Source: Farysia itapuensis
Lineage: Eukaryota; Basidiomycota; Ustilaginomycetes; Ustilaginales; Ustilaginaceae
Length of the DNA stretch: 64,000 nucleotides
Assembly (NCBI GenBank): GCA_023212645.1
Contig: JALBYC010000012.1
Location: 62,001 to 126,000 of the forward strand
Direction: 5' to 3'
Positions 29,729 through 40,125 of the stretch are shown here, in pieces. A program made the position numbers and the translations under genes. The notes under the pieces were generated by a model that searched no databases, was not told the origin of the DNA, and was given only the letters and a program-made list of their open reading frames with translations. Position 1 is the first letter of the stretch. Every line of letters begins with the position of its first letter.

Positions 29729-29986
29729 TGTCGAGCTCAAGCGTCGCAGCCCAAAAGAGGGCCGACAACAGTGGCGCCTGAGTGCCTGTATGCTGCAACG
29801 TGCAGAAGTATGCCTAGGCAGTACGGCAGCGCGGCAGTACGGCAGGCGGCAGTACGCAGTGTACGCAGTACGCAGTTCAAGATGGTGGGAGTGGCCTAAC
29901 ACAACACGTGTCAAAACTCAAAATGCACAGATCAGTTTAATGCACCATGTGCTTGTTCTCCTCACGACATCATTCAAGCGTCAAAC
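29729..29986. promoter_or_regulatory. Divergent promoter BPL1 / GET3
   Basis: A 258-bp intergenic spacer shared by two divergent genes. 29816-29880 is a short tandem-like tract built from GCAGTACG and CGGCAGTAC units. No other element was recognised. Confidence 0.6.
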
Positions 29987-30985
29987 ATGTCGGTAGCTGC
30001 GGTAGAAGATGACCTCGCTCCTACGTTGCAGAACATTCTGGACCAGAAGACACTCAAATGGCTATTTGTCGGTGGAAAGGGAGGTGTCGGCAAGACGACT
30101 ACGTCGTGCTCACTAGCCATCCAGCTGTCGAAGGTGCGTGAATCGGTTCTGCTCATCTCGACCGATCCCGCGCACAACCTTTCGGATGCGTTTGGACAAA
30201 AGTTTGGCAAGGAAGCGACCAAGGTAAACGGGTTCGAAAACCTGTCTGCCATGGAGATTGATCCGAATTCGAGCATTCAGGAGATGATCGAGCAGTCAGA
30301 CAGCTCGGGCGGCGCCATGGGTCAGATGATGCAAGATCTCGCCTTTGCAATCCCGGGTGTAGACGAGGCCATGGGCTTTGCTGAGATCATGAAACACGTC
30401 AAATCGATGGAGTACAGCATCATTGTCTTCGACACGGCTCCCACCGGTCACACGCTCCGCTTTCTGTCATTCCCAAGTGTTCTCGAAAAGGCGCTTGCCA
30501 AGTTTAGCACATTGGGTCGCAGTCTGGGACCCATGCTGGGTCAATTCCAGAGCATGATGGGCGGCGGGTCAGGCGTCAACCAAGAAGACATGTTCTCGAA
30601 GCTCGAAAGTATGCGCGAAGTGATTACGGAAGTCAACACACAGTTCAAAGACCCGGAGAAGACCACCTTTGTGTGCGTCTGTATTGCCGAGTTCCTCTCG
30701 CTGTATGAGACGGAACGCCTTATTCAGGAGCTGACGCAGTACGAAATCGACACGCACGCGATTGTGTGCAATCAGCTGCTATACCCGAAAAAGGACTCCA
30801 ACTGCCAACACTGCCAGGTGCGAAAGTCGATGCAAGAAAAGTACCTGGCAGAGATGATGGAGCTGTACGCCGACGACTTCCACATTGTCAAGATGCCACT
30901 GCTAACAGAAGAGGTGCGTGGCGCGGAAAAGTTGCGCAATTTCAGTCGCATGCTCATTGAGCCCTATACACCGCCATCGGAATAA
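29987..30985 (+). CDS. GET3: GET3 ATPase for tail-anchored protein insertion
   Basis: Cytosolic ATPase that carries tail-anchored membrane proteins to the Get1/Get2 receptor at the ER; ArsA-like family. It has 332 residues from the ATG at 29987. The deviant P-loop [10 protein letters not shown] is at residues 29-38, switch [16 protein letters not shown] follows, and switch II is [15 protein letters not shown]. The hydrophobic groove includes GMG/Met-rich segments ([14 protein letters not shown]). The zinc-binding CxxC of the dimer (C273 and C276 in NCQHC) is present. It is intronless and typical in length. Confidence 0.97.
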   Translation: MSVAAVEDDLAPTLQNILDQKTLKWLFVGGKGGVGKTTTSCSLAIQLSKVRESVLLISTDPAHNLSDAFGQKFGKEATKVNGFENLSAMEIDPNSSIQEMIEQSDSSGGAMGQMMQDLAFAIPGVDEAMGFAEIMKHVKSMEYSIIVFDTAPTGHTLRFLSFPSVLEKALAKFSTLGRSLGPMLGQFQSMMGGGSGVNQEDMFSKLESMREVITEVNTQFKDPEKTTFVCVCIAEFLSLYETERLIQELTQYEIDTHAIVCNQLLYPKKDSNCQHCQVRKSMQEKYLAEMMELYADDFHIVKMPLLTEEVRGAEKLRNFSRMLIEPYTPPSE

Positions 30986-31370
30986 TGTCAGTCATGGAAT
31001 GCGAATGCTAGACTAGACGGTCTCTGTGTGTCTCTGATCGGAGATTTTCCTCCACCTGTTGCCAGTGTCTGAATTACAGTTGTAATTGCAAGGAAAAGAA
31101 AAAAAGAAAAGGAATTGCTCCAAAGTCAAAGGCGGTGAAAAAGAGGAAAATCGACTTTCTGCGCTTCTTCCAGAGCCAGTCAAGTCAAGCCAGTCAGTCA
31201 GCCTCTCATTTTTAGCAACACTTTGTCCTCCCCACCCGTCATCGAGCTAAGACCATTTCACCGCCTCTCCGGTCCCGCACACCTCTTTGCCACTTGCTCT
31301 AAGCGCAAAGCTCGCTGAAGCAAAGAGCCATCTTGTCCCGCTTGCCGGGCTGAGCTGCACAGTAAGCACA
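30986..31370. other. Intergenic: GET3 3' region and KH-gene promoter/leader
   Basis: This 385-bp stretch is purine- then pyrimidine-rich (run of A/G near 31095-31120, CT-rich up to the start codon). No gene was seen. Confidence 0.5.
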
Positions 31371-34300
31371 ATGGACCTCTACTCGACCTCCTTTACCATC
31401 CCAAGGCTGGCGGGGCAGTCGGCCTTTGCGCATGACTCGTCTGCGCAGCCGTCCGCATCGGTCCTCTTGGATGCTGGTCCAGACGCTACAAGGGCGCCTG
31501 TACCTGCGCCAGATCCGCCCGCATCTACGGTGCCAGGTCGCTTCACGTCAATGCGATCCCGTTTCCCTCCGAGCGTAAAGGCTTTTATGCCCAGTGCCTT
31601 TGGCGGAAAGCGTAGCGAGAGAATTGTCGAAGCTGTTGGTGCAGAAAAGGCAGAAGCTGACGCCGCTGCGGCAGCGGTCAGCGATCCCGTTCACGATGCC
31701 TCTGCCAAGAACGGCCAGTCCAAGGCGGTCAATCCAAGCCTGAGCAACCTCGACAGCGACTATCTCTCCAAGAACCGAGACAGTCAATCGACAGTGGGAA
31801 CACGATCGTCGCTCGAATTTTCTTCCGGAGCATCTTTTACAGCTGACAGTACGGCTCCGAGCAGCGCCATTGGCGTAGCTCCTTCCAGCGCCTCACACTC
31901 GGCTTCCAATTCCATGTCGGCCCACCAAGCCGAACGAGGACTGACTCCGTCTGGCAGCAACAAAGACCTCGGCGACGCAGTGCAAAAGCTCAGCATCGAC
32001 GTCATGGCCAATCACCAGTGTCTTATTGCCTTCCACCCCGTTCCTCAGCAGCAAGACGAGACTCGAGCTCCATCAACTCCTCTCAGCCACCCTTTCCCAC
32101 GTCAAAACTCTTTCTCGTCCCTTCATAGTCTGGATCAACTCTCTTTCACAAACGCCAACGGGACAGGTAGCTACCCATACCAGCAATACCACCCTCAGCC
32201 CATCGGCACTCCCGAGTCTCACTCGTCGGCTTTTTTGCACAACCGAAGGGAAAGCAGCGGTGGATTTCCCAATCTCAACGCAAGCTCCCTTTCTCTTTCC
32301 GCTCTGAATTCGAGCGGTGGCTACAACGCGGCACTCAATCCGACCCATCTCAAGAACTCTGCTGCCAATGGGCAATTGCAGCAATACAATTTCCACCTTA
32401 GTGGAGGATACCAACAGGTCATGGCAGCACGAGGTGCCATTCTGCGTGACCATCCTTTCAAATTAAAAGCTTCCATCAAAGTGTCTCGCGGCGACATTCT
32501 AGACACTGTCCCCGGATCGTCGCCTCCCACCAAAGAGACGGTCAAGCCCGAAGTTCGTCGCAAACTAGACGAGGTCCAAGCTGCTACTGGTGTCAGCATC
32601 ACTGTGCTTGCAGGCGAGGTACCTGGTACGGATCTTGGCTACGGTCTTGAGACTGAGCGCATGAGCGAGCTGGTCATCTCTGGCCCCTTTGAAAACGTCG
32701 AGCTGGCTCGCGTCAAAGTGTTGGTCCTCTGCGACGAAATCATGGGCCTCAAATCGGAAGCATGCGACATTGACTACAAGTTGCACAACATCATTGGAGG
32801 CCGTAAGCGTTGCGTTGTGCAAAAAATCGAAGAAGAGACTGGCACGAACATTTACATGCCCAGCCCCTTTTTGGGTACCTTCGGGTCCAGCAGCCGCAGC
32901 AGCACGGTTGCCGCTCAGCAAAACACGATCTACATCACGGGAGAGTTCCTCGGTGTGCAGCGCGCACGCGACATGCTCTTTCAGGTTTCCATGCACAAGA
33001 GCAAGTGCATCATTTCGCGCGATGCAGCCATCTTGCCACGCAAGCTCGACTGGATGCTATCTGACCGACTAGAGGAACTTCGCTCCATCATGCTCGACAA
33101 CGGCACCTTTGTCTCCTTCCCTGTCATCGGTAGCCAGGCAAGCCTCGTCTCCGTGTTCGGCGACAACCGCGTCAACATTGAGCGCACCATCAGATCCATC
33201 ATGCAATTGGCCTGCCAATTCTATGTTGCATCGCTGTGGTTATTGCCCGTGGCCTTTGACGCCTTTATGCCATCTCAGAGCAATCTCAACCTTAGTCGAG
33301 TTGCGCCTTTGCTCAAGCACGTTAGCAATGCCTCGGGTGCCGAGGTCGTCTTCAAAAGCAACTGCTTTGAAATTCACGGTCTCGAAGGAGAGGTTCGCAC
33401 CGCCATCTCGGCTTTGCTGGACTTTGACTTGCTCAAGAGCTTCAACTTTGAGGTACGATTCCAGATCGAGCTGGCCAACGAACACCGCGAATTCATCTCG
33501 GGCAAGAAGAACGGCAAGATCAACAAAGTGATGAAGCAATGCGGAGTCCGGATCAAGTTTGAGACTTTCAATGACTACAACTTCCTCATCGATGTCTCTG
33601 GCAATGATCGCAACGGTGTTTTGCAGGGTCTTGGCCTGCTTCAGGAGGAGCTTCCTGCCGAAATGTCGTTCCATGTCCCCGAAACGTACCACAAGCGTAT
33701 CATCGGTGTTGGCGGCAAAAACATTCAACGGATCATGAAAAAGTTTGGCGTGTATGTCAAGTTCAGCAACGCAGAAGAGTTCGCAGCGCTTGGCGGCTAC
33801 CTGGACAACGAAGATAACGTCATTGCCCGAACGCCAGCCAAGAATGCCATCAATCTCGACAATCTCAAGCAGTCTGTCATGGAACTCGTCAACCCTAAGG
33901 ACAAGGACTACATCAGCGAGACTGTCACTATTTCGCGTCGCTACCATCGCACTTTGCTGGGCGAAAAGGCCATCTTCATCCACGACATTGAAGGCAAAAC
34001 GAGCTCGAGCGTCTGCTTCCCTGCACGCGAGTCTGCGTCGGATCTGGTGACAATCTTTGGGCCCGAGTCGCAGATTCACATTGCAGCTCAGATGCTTTTG
34101 GACCATGTGCCGTTTGAGGCCGAGTTCCGTGCGCCCAACTCTGTTGAGCTAACGCAGGCGATCCAGAGTCCCGAGTTTGGAACTCTGACGGAGCAGCTGA
34201 AACGCGATCTCAGCATTTCGATCTCGCCTCAGGTTCAACAGCAAGTACAGCAGCAACGGGTCACTGCAGGCGAGACTGTGTTTAAGCTCAAGCTCAACCG

Positions 34301-35324
34301 AAGCAACACAGACTTCTTGCCTACGGCCAAGGACGCCATTGAGGACTTTTTGATCAACCGCAATGCACAAGTATATGCGCCAGCTTCGCGTAATCGATCG
34401 GACTCGTTTGCCTCGGCTTTCCCGCACTTTGCCAACAAACTCATCTCGACAGCAGCGGCGGCAGAGTCGAACGAATCATTCCAAGCAGCGTCGGCAGCTG
34501 CCGAGCAGGCCCGCGTCAACGAGCGTCGAATCCGAGCAGCAGCCTCTTCGCCTGACATCAAGGCCTTGTTCGACTCCCCCGCCCACCCAATGTCTGGGCC
34601 AAACTATCCCACGTCAGGCGTGGCCGCTACGGCAAGCAACTCGCCACTAATCACGTCGTCGCTGTATCCCTCGCCGTATGCAAACGGACGTGGGTTCGGC
34701 AGTGATGTGTGGGGGGCTCCTGTTCGCCCCTTTATGCCAAGTAATAACAGCGCCGCGTCGAGCATTTCGGGTTTGCCACCGCCGGCTTCACAAATGGGGG
34801 GTGCCCCTGCTTTGCCCCCACCTACGTCGGGTGGGATCCAGTTCCCTTCGCAACACCATGCGAAAATGTCGGAAGACCTGTCAATGAACAGAGGCTTTGA
34901 CGGCATTGGAATGGAAGACCGAGTGAAAGCGCTGCGAAAGCCACGTTCGTTTGCTCACCGTGCTCAAAGCCTCGACATTAGCGCCATGACGGCGCAACAG
35001 ATTGCCCAGCAACAGCAGCACAACGGTAGTCTGAGCCTTGGTCCCTCGACACCGTACAACTTTGGCTCGATTGGGTCTGGCGCGACATTGCCTATGCCAA
35101 ACCAGTATGCAGGAATGGTGCCGTTCCAGCAACTTCCTCACCCTTCGTTTGCCCACCAGCAACAACATCAGCACGTTCAACATCCATCGGCCCACCATCA
35201 GCACCACGCTTCGTCCGCCAGCATCTCTCGCCTACCTCCGCCCCCGAATGCGCAAAACCCAGACCCAGCCACCATGGACGAAGTCAGCCGTGTCTTGGCC
35301 CAACTCGCCTTTGACCGAGCTTGA
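31371..35324 (+). CDS. khd4: Multi-KH-domain RNA-binding protein, Khd4-like
   Basis: Predicted cytoplasmic mRNA-binding regulator of 1,317 residues. The ATG at 31371 opens MDLYSTSFTIPRL; the frame further up starts only at TTG. The N-terminal ~350 residues are low-complexity Ser/Pro/Gln. Several KH-type modules follow. Recognisable GxxG-type loops are IIGGRKRCVVQKIEEET (about residue 475), SGKKNGKINKVMKQCGV (about 711) and IGVGGKNIQRIMKKFGV (about 782). The last two are adjacent, resembling the tandem KH3-KH4 of Ustilago maydis Khd4, which binds AUACCC and affects morphology and virulence. The C-terminus is Gln/His/Pro-rich. Orthology to Khd4 is inferred from architecture and memory of the family, so the symbol is provisional. 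Confidence 0.8.
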   Translation: MDLYSTSFTIPRLAGQSAFAHDSSAQPSASVLLDAGPDATRAPVPAPDPPASTVPGRFTSMRSRFPPSVKAFMPSAFGGKRSERIVEAVGAEKAEADAAAAAVSDPVHDASAKNGQSKAVNPSLSNLDSDYLSKNRDSQSTVGTRSSLEFSSGASFTADSTAPSSAIGVAPSSASHSASNSMSAHQAERGLTPSGSNKDLGDAVQKLSIDVMANHQCLIAFHPVPQQQDETRAPSTPLSHPFPRQNSFSSLHSLDQLSFTNANGTGSYPYQQYHPQPIGTPESHSSAFLHNRRESSGGFPNLNASSLSLSALNSSGGYNAALNPTHLKNSAANGQLQQYNFHLSGGYQQVMAARGAILRDHPFKLKASIKVSRGDILDTVPGSSPPTKETVKPEVRRKLDEVQAATGVSITVLAGEVPGTDLGYGLETERMSELVISGPFENVELARVKVLVLCDEIMGLKSEACDIDYKLHNIIGGRKRCVVQKIEEETGTNIYMPSPFLGTFGSSSRSSTVAAQQNTIYITGEFLGVQRARDMLFQVSMHKSKCIISRDAAILPRKLDWMLSDRLEELRSIMLDNGTFVSFPVIGSQASLVSVFGDNRVNIERTIRSIMQLACQFYVASLWLLPVAFDAFMPSQSNLNLSRVAPLLKHVSNASGAEVVFKSNCFEIHGLEGEVRTAISALLDFDLLKSFNFEVRFQIELANEHREFISGKKNGKINKVMKQCGVRIKFETFNDYNFLIDVSGNDRNGVLQGLGLLQEELPAEMSFHVPETYHKRIIGVGGKNIQRIMKKFGVYVKFSNAEEFAALGGYLDNEDNVIARTPAKNAINLDNLKQSVMELVNPKDKDYISETVTISRRYHRTLLGEKAIFIHDIEGKTSSSVCFPARESASDLVTIFGPESQIHIAAQMLLDHVPFEAEFRAPNSVELTQAIQSPEFGTLTEQLKRDLSISISPQVQQQVQQQRVTAGETVFKLKLNRSNTDFLPTAKDAIEDFLINRNAQVYAPASRNRSDSFASAFPHFANKLISTAAAAESNESFQAASAAAEQARVNERRIRAAASSPDIKALFDSPAHPMSGPNYPTSGVAATASNSPLITSSLYPSPYANGRGFGSDVWGAPVRPFMPSNNSAASSISGLPPPASQMGGAPALPPPTSGGIQFPSQHHAKMSEDLSMNRGFDGIGMEDRVKALRKPRSFAHRAQSLDISAMTAQQIAQQQQHNGSLSLGPSTPYNFGSIGSGATLPMPNQYAGMVPFQQLPHPSFAHQQQHQHVQHPSAHHQHHASSASISRLPPPPNAQNPDPATMDEVSRVLAQLAFDRA

Positions 35325-35899
35325 TCCTCGCCCCATATGCACTTCCTTCAAAGTCTTCCGTAGCACCTTGTTCCGTCTCGACATTCAAATACCTCTGACT
35401 CTCGCAAACGTTACCGAATGCCTCTCATTTCACACCCTTCATATATACACTACCACCACGAGCCTCACCACCTTATTTACCCCATGTCTCGATCTCGATG
35501 CATTCCTTGGTTTTCTGTTTTCCCCCTTTACACATATCATTTACCCGACTCATCGATTCCCCTGGTCCCTTCTAAAGCACGGCGGGGACGCCAACATCAA
35601 TTTAAGTACCCGGACTGCGTCTAAATTCCCTCTCGCGTGTTTTGCAGGCTGCAGTGAATCCGCTTGAAAGACTGGGAAGCTGGGAACTCATGGTGAGAGT
35701 TGTAGGACGTGGGACCGGTGGCAATTTGGGATATTTGGGAAGAATTAAGAATTTGATTTTAAATGTGTTAGACTCGGAAGTACTACCTTTTGCGGGCGTG
35801 CGGGCCTGCGGGCATGCGGAGCCGAGGAAGAAATTTCAACTTTTGTAGAGCAACGACCTTTTCCGCTGCACTCCAAGGTCTTGTGGATTGCTCGTCAAG
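35325..35899. other. Intergenic: KH-gene 3' region and RPB5 promoter
   Basis: This 575-bp stretch without a gene has CT-rich sequence followed by a G/C-rich tract of GCGGGC-type repeats near 35793-35825, just ahead of RPB5. Confidence 0.5.
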
Positions 35900-36526
35900 A
35901 TGGAGGACGATAGAGAGACGGTGCGGCTTTGGCGAATCAACCGTACGATCCACGAGCTGGTGCGCGACCGCGGCTACCAGGTTGCAGACGACGAAATCAA
36001 TACAGGGTTAGAAGATTTCAAGGCGGAACATGCGCCAACTGGTGGCTCTGTTGACCGAACCAAGCTCAACTTCTTCACCGAACACTCGGAGCACGCCAAC
36101 CAACGTCTGTTTGTCTACTACTCGTTGGAGAAGAACGTCGGTGTCAAGACGATGCGCCAGTTCATTGCTATTATGGAGGAGCGAGATATTCAGCGAGGCA
36201 TCATTATCTGGTCGGAAAAGATGACGAGTGCAGCACGCAAGGTGATTGACGCCATGCGCGGCACATTCCACCTAGAAGACTTCGAGGAAGCCTTTCTGCT
36301 TGTCAACATCACCCATCACCACCTCGTTCCGAAACACGAGCCGTTGTATCCAGAGGAGAAGAAGGCGCTCTTGGCGCGGTACCGACTGAAAGAAACGCAA
36401 CTGCCACGCATTCAACAGGCCGATCCAGTGGCGCGCTACTTTGGCCTCCAGCGTGGACAAGTGGTCAAAATTACCCGTCCCTCCGAGACAAGTGGACGCT
36501 ACTGCTCCTACCGTATCTGCATGTAA
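35900..36526 (+). CDS. RPB5: RNA polymerase subunit RPB5 (ABC27)
   Basis: Subunit shared by nuclear RNA polymerases I, II and III. It has 208 residues from the ATG at 35900 (MEDDRETVRLWRINRTIHEL). The eukaryote-specific N-terminal jaw domain includes RGYQVADDEI and FVYYSLEKNVGVKTMRQF. The assembly domain shared with archaeal RpoH includes HHLVPKHEPLYPEEKKALL, LPRIQQADPVARYFGLQRGQ and the terminal GRYCSYRICM. There is no intron; length and end match the family. Confidence 0.97.
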   Translation: MEDDRETVRLWRINRTIHELVRDRGYQVADDEINTGLEDFKAEHAPTGGSVDRTKLNFFTEHSEHANQRLFVYYSLEKNVGVKTMRQFIAIMEERDIQRGIIIWSEKMTSAARKVIDAMRGTFHLEDFEEAFLLVNITHHHLVPKHEPLYPEEKKALLARYRLKETQLPRIQQADPVARYFGLQRGQVVKITRPSETSGRYCSYRICM

Positions 36527-36686
36527 TCTGTACTACTACTATTTGAACACATTCCCCATCCATTTGTGGCGGAGCGGGCGGTGAGGCCAATTGTGAGTTT
36601 TGGAAATTCAGAGGCGTTAAAGGAATGCGCCAGTGAGTGTTGTTCTTGATCCGCACCTCTCTGGACCGCTTCTGTGAGCAAAAAGG

Positions 36687-37424
36687 ATGACGGCAGCTGT
36701 GTCCGTCCCACCTGACGAGACAGGCAATACACCGCACGATACGTCTGCCGTAGACGCATGCTTCCCTGCTCCCAAAAGCTCGTACTACTTTGGCCCACCA
36801 AGCGACACACGCGCGTTCGGCCAGCCCATCACTGGCACAATCGGTCGCCATCTTCCCAAAGAGATCGTCCGGTACGTTGCCTCAACACTCACTCCTGCGC
36901 TGCAAAGTGCGCGCATGCTGACGCCGTGAACGTGCGGATCAAACAGCATTGAGCGAGATTACTCGGAGGGAGAGCTTCCTCAATTTCACTCGTCCTTCCC
37001 GATGGAGCTCGAAGGCAGAGTAAGTGTTTGTCTCCCGCTTCGTCCACTCGATCGACTCATCAGCTTGTTCCGTCTGGTATTGCAGATCTCGCCTACTGCC
37101 TTTAGCGAGCTGGTGAATGATATCAACGCCTTGCTGATCGATGCGCATAGCCTTGGCAAGATGTGGCGCGACAATACGCTGGCTATCCTCACGTTCTACC
37201 TCACACCAGCGCTCTTTGGCACCCATTACCGCCGTGTAAGTCCACCATGCGCGTATTGCAAACTACAACGCCCAAACTTACACAAGCTTTCGCTCATGCA
37301 GACAATGCAAAAATTGACGAGCCTGATTGAAACGGCCAACAAGGAGGTCCTGAACCCCCGTGGTCTACACCTTGTCCACCCACGACACACTGCATTCCTG
37401 TTCTGCGAGCTCGAGTACTACTAG
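36687..37424 (+). CDS. ERF4: ERF4-like (Golgin A7/ERF4 family) palmitoyltransferase cofactor
   Basis: Family members partner the DHHC enzyme Erf2 (ZDHHC9 in animals) to S-acylate Ras-type GTPases at the ER/Golgi. The gene has four exons: 36687-36871, 36947-37019, 37086-37235 and 37302-37424, with introns of 75, 66 and 66 nt (GTACGT, GTAAGT and GTAAGT donors). The spliced protein has 176 residues. The conserved domain runs from IERDYSEGELPQFHSSFP and LEGRISPTAF through ALLIDAHSLGKMWRDNTL and THYRR to VLNPRGLHLVHPRHTAFLF, matching the RDYS, PxELExRI and GLxLxxP signature of GCP16/ERF4. The N-terminal 60 residues are a disordered lead. Intron positions were chosen by frame and consensus. Confidence 0.87.
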
Positions 37425-37595
37425 TAACCGCTCGTAGACTCAATTATATACCCTTTCGACTACTTATGGCCTGAAGCGTGTGTATATCTTGAACAGTGTG
37501 AGCAGTCAGTCGGTGGGTCATTACCACGGCAGAATTACCACTTTTAACGGATGACAATTTTTATAGGCGAGCTCTTTCGACTGTCACTGCTGTTC

Positions 37596-38612
37596 ATGTC
37601 TCAGGCCAAGGCCGAGGCAGACGAGCAAGAAGCGCCGTTCATCTACGTCGGTCGCAAATCCAAACGGACCGCCGCACCCCACAGCAAGGCGTCAGGCAGT
37701 CATAACAAAGGTGCGGCCAGTAGCAGTGGCTTCACCTACGACACAAAGTCGTCCGCCAAAGACGCCAATGACCGAACTCTGCATCGGGCAAGAAGCAACG
37801 TGAATCTCTTTCGCGACTTCTTGCGGCAAGCTTTAGTGGAAGAGAGAACCAGTGTAGCTCCGTATCCGGCGAAGTTGAGGGTTGCGTTGGAGCAAGTTTG
37901 GCCAAGTGATGGTCTGGGCCATGATGCTAATGATGAAGAGGAAGCTGTGAGACCGGTGCCCAAACACATCGTCTGTCTCGGCTTAGGATCTCCCACGACA
38001 TCACGGTCAGCGCAGATACAGCTAGCTCTGCTCGTCGTCCTCCGCGAATACCTGTCCGCGATTACCCAGCCCAAAGCACCCCCAGATACCAACGGCGGTG
38101 CAGTAGACACCCGAATCGACTGCTTTGCATTTGATCCTGTCTTTACACCACACGACACTGCGCTGCTGCAAACTTTTGACGTCAATTGCTGCAGAATAGA
38201 TAACGCAACTCAGCCTGCTGCAGATGCGATCGTGCAGCGCTACACCAACATTGACCGCTCGACGCTCCTTTACATGCCTCATTGCGACCGGTCGCTGTAC
38301 GAAGACGTTTTGGCCCGCAACGCTCCCACCACCGTCGACGCTTTAGCCAACGCCCTGAAAGCTACAACGCTCAAAGATACTCCGTCTCGCTCATCGATCG
38401 AGGTCATGCTACTAGCAAATACGCTGACCAACTACCTGGACGCTGTGCCAAGCGCAAACCACACCTCTATGCCCACACTGGCACGTTTAGCCCCGCAGAT
38501 GCACGCAGTGGCACTACCCAACTGGCTGCCCACAAAAAGTCAACAGGTCGGTCAAATCGGACAGCTGTGGGACACGGTAGCGCTCAACGAAATGTCATTT
38601 CAGTGGCTCTAA
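37596..38612 (+). CDS. SRR1-like domain protein
   Basis: The family is conserved from yeast (Ber1) to plants (SRR1) and its biochemical role is unclear. The product has 338 residues if started at the ATG at 37596 (MSQAKAEADEQEAPFIYVG). An in-frame ATG at 37551 would add 15 hydrophobic residues and is less family-like. Motifs are HIVCLGLGSPTTSRSAQIQ, CFAFDPVFTPHDTALLQTF, LLYMPHCDRSLYEDVLARN and VMLLANTLTNY, the known SRR1 core order. There is no intron. It is convergent with NSE4, leaving only 21 bp between the stops, so transcripts probably overlap. Confidence 0.85.
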   Translation: MSQAKAEADEQEAPFIYVGRKSKRTAAPHSKASGSHNKGAASSSGFTYDTKSSAKDANDRTLHRARSNVNLFRDFLRQALVEERTSVAPYPAKLRVALEQVWPSDGLGHDANDEEEAVRPVPKHIVCLGLGSPTTSRSAQIQLALLVVLREYLSAITQPKAPPDTNGGAVDTRIDCFAFDPVFTPHDTALLQTFDVNCCRIDNATQPAADAIVQRYTNIDRSTLLYMPHCDRSLYEDVLARNAPTTVDALANALKATTLKDTPSRSSIEVMLLANTLTNYLDAVPSANHTSMPTLARLAPQMHAVALPNWLPTKSQQVGQIGQLWDTVALNEMSFQWL

Positions 38613-38633
38613 TGGCAGCGATGGCGCAAGCCG

Positions 38634-39825
38634 TCACCCACGACGGGAACTTTGCGAGCTAGGGTTCGCCGCGTCAACGCCGTTGGTTGATCGCGCTCTT
38701 GCCAAAGCCTGTCTGCCGCTCAGCGCGGGCATCTTGTTGGCCCGAGTCGGAATGATGCTCTTCTCCACCTCGTACAGCTCGAGAATCTCGAGATAGGTGG
38801 CATAGTCGAGCTCCATGACAAATTGCTTCTTTTGCACGCCTTCATTGTAATCTTCGTCTCCTGGCGGTTCCGTGCCAGCTGTCGTTGCCATAGAAGGTGG
38901 TCAGCCTTAGACCCAATGTACAGTGTCGCACGTCTTACTTACTTAGAATAGCGTTGCCCTGTTGATCGGTAGAGATACCCGCTTTACCTTCGCGAATGAG
39001 AAAACTGACGTGGAACAGGTTCTCGATCGTGTTGGGGAAGCTGTCCGGATCAGCGACGAACTTGAACAGATTGACACCCTCCTCGCCCTGTTGATTCAAG
39101 AGTCTGGCGACCTTCATGACTTGGGCTGCCGTGTCGGATTCTGCATTGTTCTGCAAATCTTGCTGCCGTAATTGCTTGGGTGCTGCGCGTTCTGCGTGTT
39201 CTTCCACGCGGCGCTGGACTTGCGCTTTGCGTTCCTTGACGACAATCTCGAGCGGCCCAAGGAGGAAGTCAATTGTCACTGCACGGCGAGAGTATCCGGC
39301 TGCCAGCGTCGCGAGCTTGTCCCAGTTCCAAGTATGAACACCGCCTCTTCTGTCCCTTGTTCTACGATCGTCTTCATCTTCGTCATCGCTGCCTATAGCC
39401 GCTCCCGTAGAGCGAGCCGGCAGTGCTTCTCCACCCAGGTAGCGCGCAAGACGCGTGACAAACTCGTTCGTGTCAAAGGCATCGGTATTGAGCTTCATCT
39501 TTTTGGCCATGCGCGCTCCCATTTCCGAGACCGAAGTGAGCGTCCTAGTATCCAAGATACTCTCGCTGGGAGCGACGACTCTACCATGGAGCGTATCAGC
39601 CCGCTGAATGAGCGCCAAGAGATCCTGGGGCTTGAGGTTGGAGTCCTTCTTGGATTCTTCAGCTTGTGCGATGAGTGCGCGGTAGTCGGAGCGCACTTTG
39701 CGTCGATCATTTGCATCTTGACGCGGGTCATAGACGAAGTCTTGATCCTGCTCGGCGGGCGGACGAGCGCGCTTGCCGCTGCTGCCGTTCTGCGTCGAAG
39801 GACCTGCTGCCGCGGACGATGTCAT
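38634..39825 (-). CDS. NSE4: SMC5-SMC6 complex kleisin NSE4
   Basis: Kleisin subunit bridging the SMC5/SMC6 heads, acting in nuclear DNA repair and chromosome maintenance. Two exons: 38943-39825 and 38634-38878; intron 38879-38942 (64 nt) with GTAAGT donor, GCTGAC branch point and CAG acceptor. The spliced product has 375 residues. Family features are RKVRSDYRALIAQAEESK, LIQRADTLHGRVVAPSESIL, EFVTRLARYLG, FKFVADPDSFPNTIENLFHV and FLIREGKAG. The second exon provides VQKKQFVMELDYATYLEI, the winged-helix end of Nse4. Without splicing the first exon stops after ILSK. The ATG at 39825 is chosen (MTSSAAAGPST); a longer frame starts only at GTG. Confidence 0.93.
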
Positions 39826-40125
39826 TGTCGACTCGAGTGAGGAAAGTGTTGGTTGTCTGTCAGTCACGCAGTGTCTCTGTGAAATCTTATTTCCGCGCGG
39901 GTTCGCGTTCGCGCGTGCGTGTCGTTGGGCCACCCCACTTTAGCGGGCAAATTGAAATGGCACATTTGGGTCAAGCTCAGTCAAGCCTCAAAAGAGCATA
40001 CGTTTGAAATACTCGGCACAATGCGAGCACACACACACACACACGGGCAGAACATGGGAGAGTAACTACTAGATGCGGTCGTGAGAAGTCAGAAAGTGTG
40101 AGGGCAGACGGTCGGAGAGACACTG

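Noticed and set aside
33240..34106. 288-codon minus-strand open frame inside the KH gene
   Set aside because: Antisense to conserved KH modules; no family content.
38662..38891. Small independent gene MATTAGTEPPG... on the minus strand
   Set aside because: It is the second exon of NSE4; the splice junction is in phase and supplies the conserved C-terminal domain, while its first few codons are intron.
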